Source: a virus
Direction: 5' to 3' (one strand)
Length of the DNA stretch: 29,229 nt
Virus record (IMG/VR): IMGVR_UViG_3300025070_000160
Span: 1-29,229 of that record
Shown: positions 29,162 to 29,229 of the stretch, one piece after another
Layout of the letters: each line of letters opens with the position of its first letter
Position numbering within the stretch: the stretch's first letter is position 1
Notes under the pieces: model-generated
What the model was told of the DNA's origin: nothing
What the model saw: only the letters and a program-made list of their open reading frames with translations
Databases searched by the model: none
Position numbers and translations under genes: made by a program

Positions 29162-29229
29162 ATGTCAAAAATTAGTAAAGAAGAATTAGAATCATTGTTA
29201 GAGTCAGAAAAGAAAGTTTCTGCTATTAA
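29162..29229 (+). CDS. N-terminal part of the small gene that wraps to base 1
   Basis: Starts ATG after the leader atttaataaa and runs open to the last base. The 22 visible residues (SKISKEELESLLESEKKVSA and I) continue, through AA plus A of base 1 (Lys), into the frame at 2-109. The whole is 58 aa, amphipathic and helical. See the entry at 2-109 for the rest and for its place as head gene of the lysis cassette. Confidence 0.75.
   Translation, partial: MSKISKEELESLLESEKKVSAI

Noticed and set aside
1-29229. CRISPR arrays, insertion sequences or transposases
   Set aside because: No regular direct repeats with spacers, no transposase motifs, and no terminal inverted repeats noticed on reading both strands.

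Overview
The window reads as one compact phage genome, and probably a complete one. All supported genes lie on the + strand, packed with ATGA, TAATG and TTGA overlaps. The DNA is visibly A+T-rich, and starts follow A-rich leaders (aaaattATG type) rather than Shine-Dalgarno sequences. Some candidate promoters carry a TAnnTTTG box. With a DUF3127-type single-strand-binding protein and the style of the structural genes, this points to a tailed phage of a Bacteroidetes (Flavobacteriia) host, most likely aquatic, with siphovirus-type morphology (tape measure, tail tube and chaperone; no contractile sheath seen). The reading frame open at the last base continues in frame into the first base, giving a coherent 58-aa gene. 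The molecule is therefore probably circular or circularly permuted, about 29.2 kb.

Layout: 1-1430 is a lysis-type cassette (exported thioredoxin-fold-like protein, M15 endolysin, 3-TM holin, small basic protein). A polypyrimidine-rich intergenic stretch and a NinG-like gene follow, closed by a terminator at about 2058-2089. 2168-8330 is the early/replication block: coiled-coil protein, two OB-like ssDNA-binding candidates, a dATP/dGTP diphosphohydrolase-like protein, a DnaB-type helicase core, a phage sigma-70-like factor, three PD-(D/E)XK nuclease-like proteins (one RecE-like), a zinc/HTH protein, a DnaA-C-like protein and several microproteins. 8395-9812 is the terminase pair. 9827-11057 is a small accessory block with a tRNA(CAT), microproteins and a gene that seems to start at ATA. 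11160-18190 is the tail module (frameshifted chaperone, tail completion proteins, two large structural proteins, tape measure). 18226-21980 is the capsid module (XkdF-like protease, Cys-rich microprotein, two paralogous coiled-coil proteins, scaffold candidate, HK97-fold capsid). 22050-29129 holds the tail tube, a small beta-rich protein, portal, connector and an S74-chaperoned tail fibre.

The most interesting signal is a promoter-like family, CGATATAT-N4, whose C lies exactly 12 nt before the ATG at four starts (11160, 18226, 20383, 22684). A fifth copy lies 48 nt upstream of the small terminase gene. All five precede packaging or structural genes and none precedes an early gene. The spacing predicts leaderless or nearly leaderless late mRNAs. 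The phage encodes a sigma-like protein (4365-4844) that could read this motif; this pairing is an inference. Two copies follow strong terminators with the same hairpin-to-ATG distance. No integrase, repressor, transposase, DNA polymerase or primase was recognised, so the phage is probably strictly lytic and depends on host polymerase.
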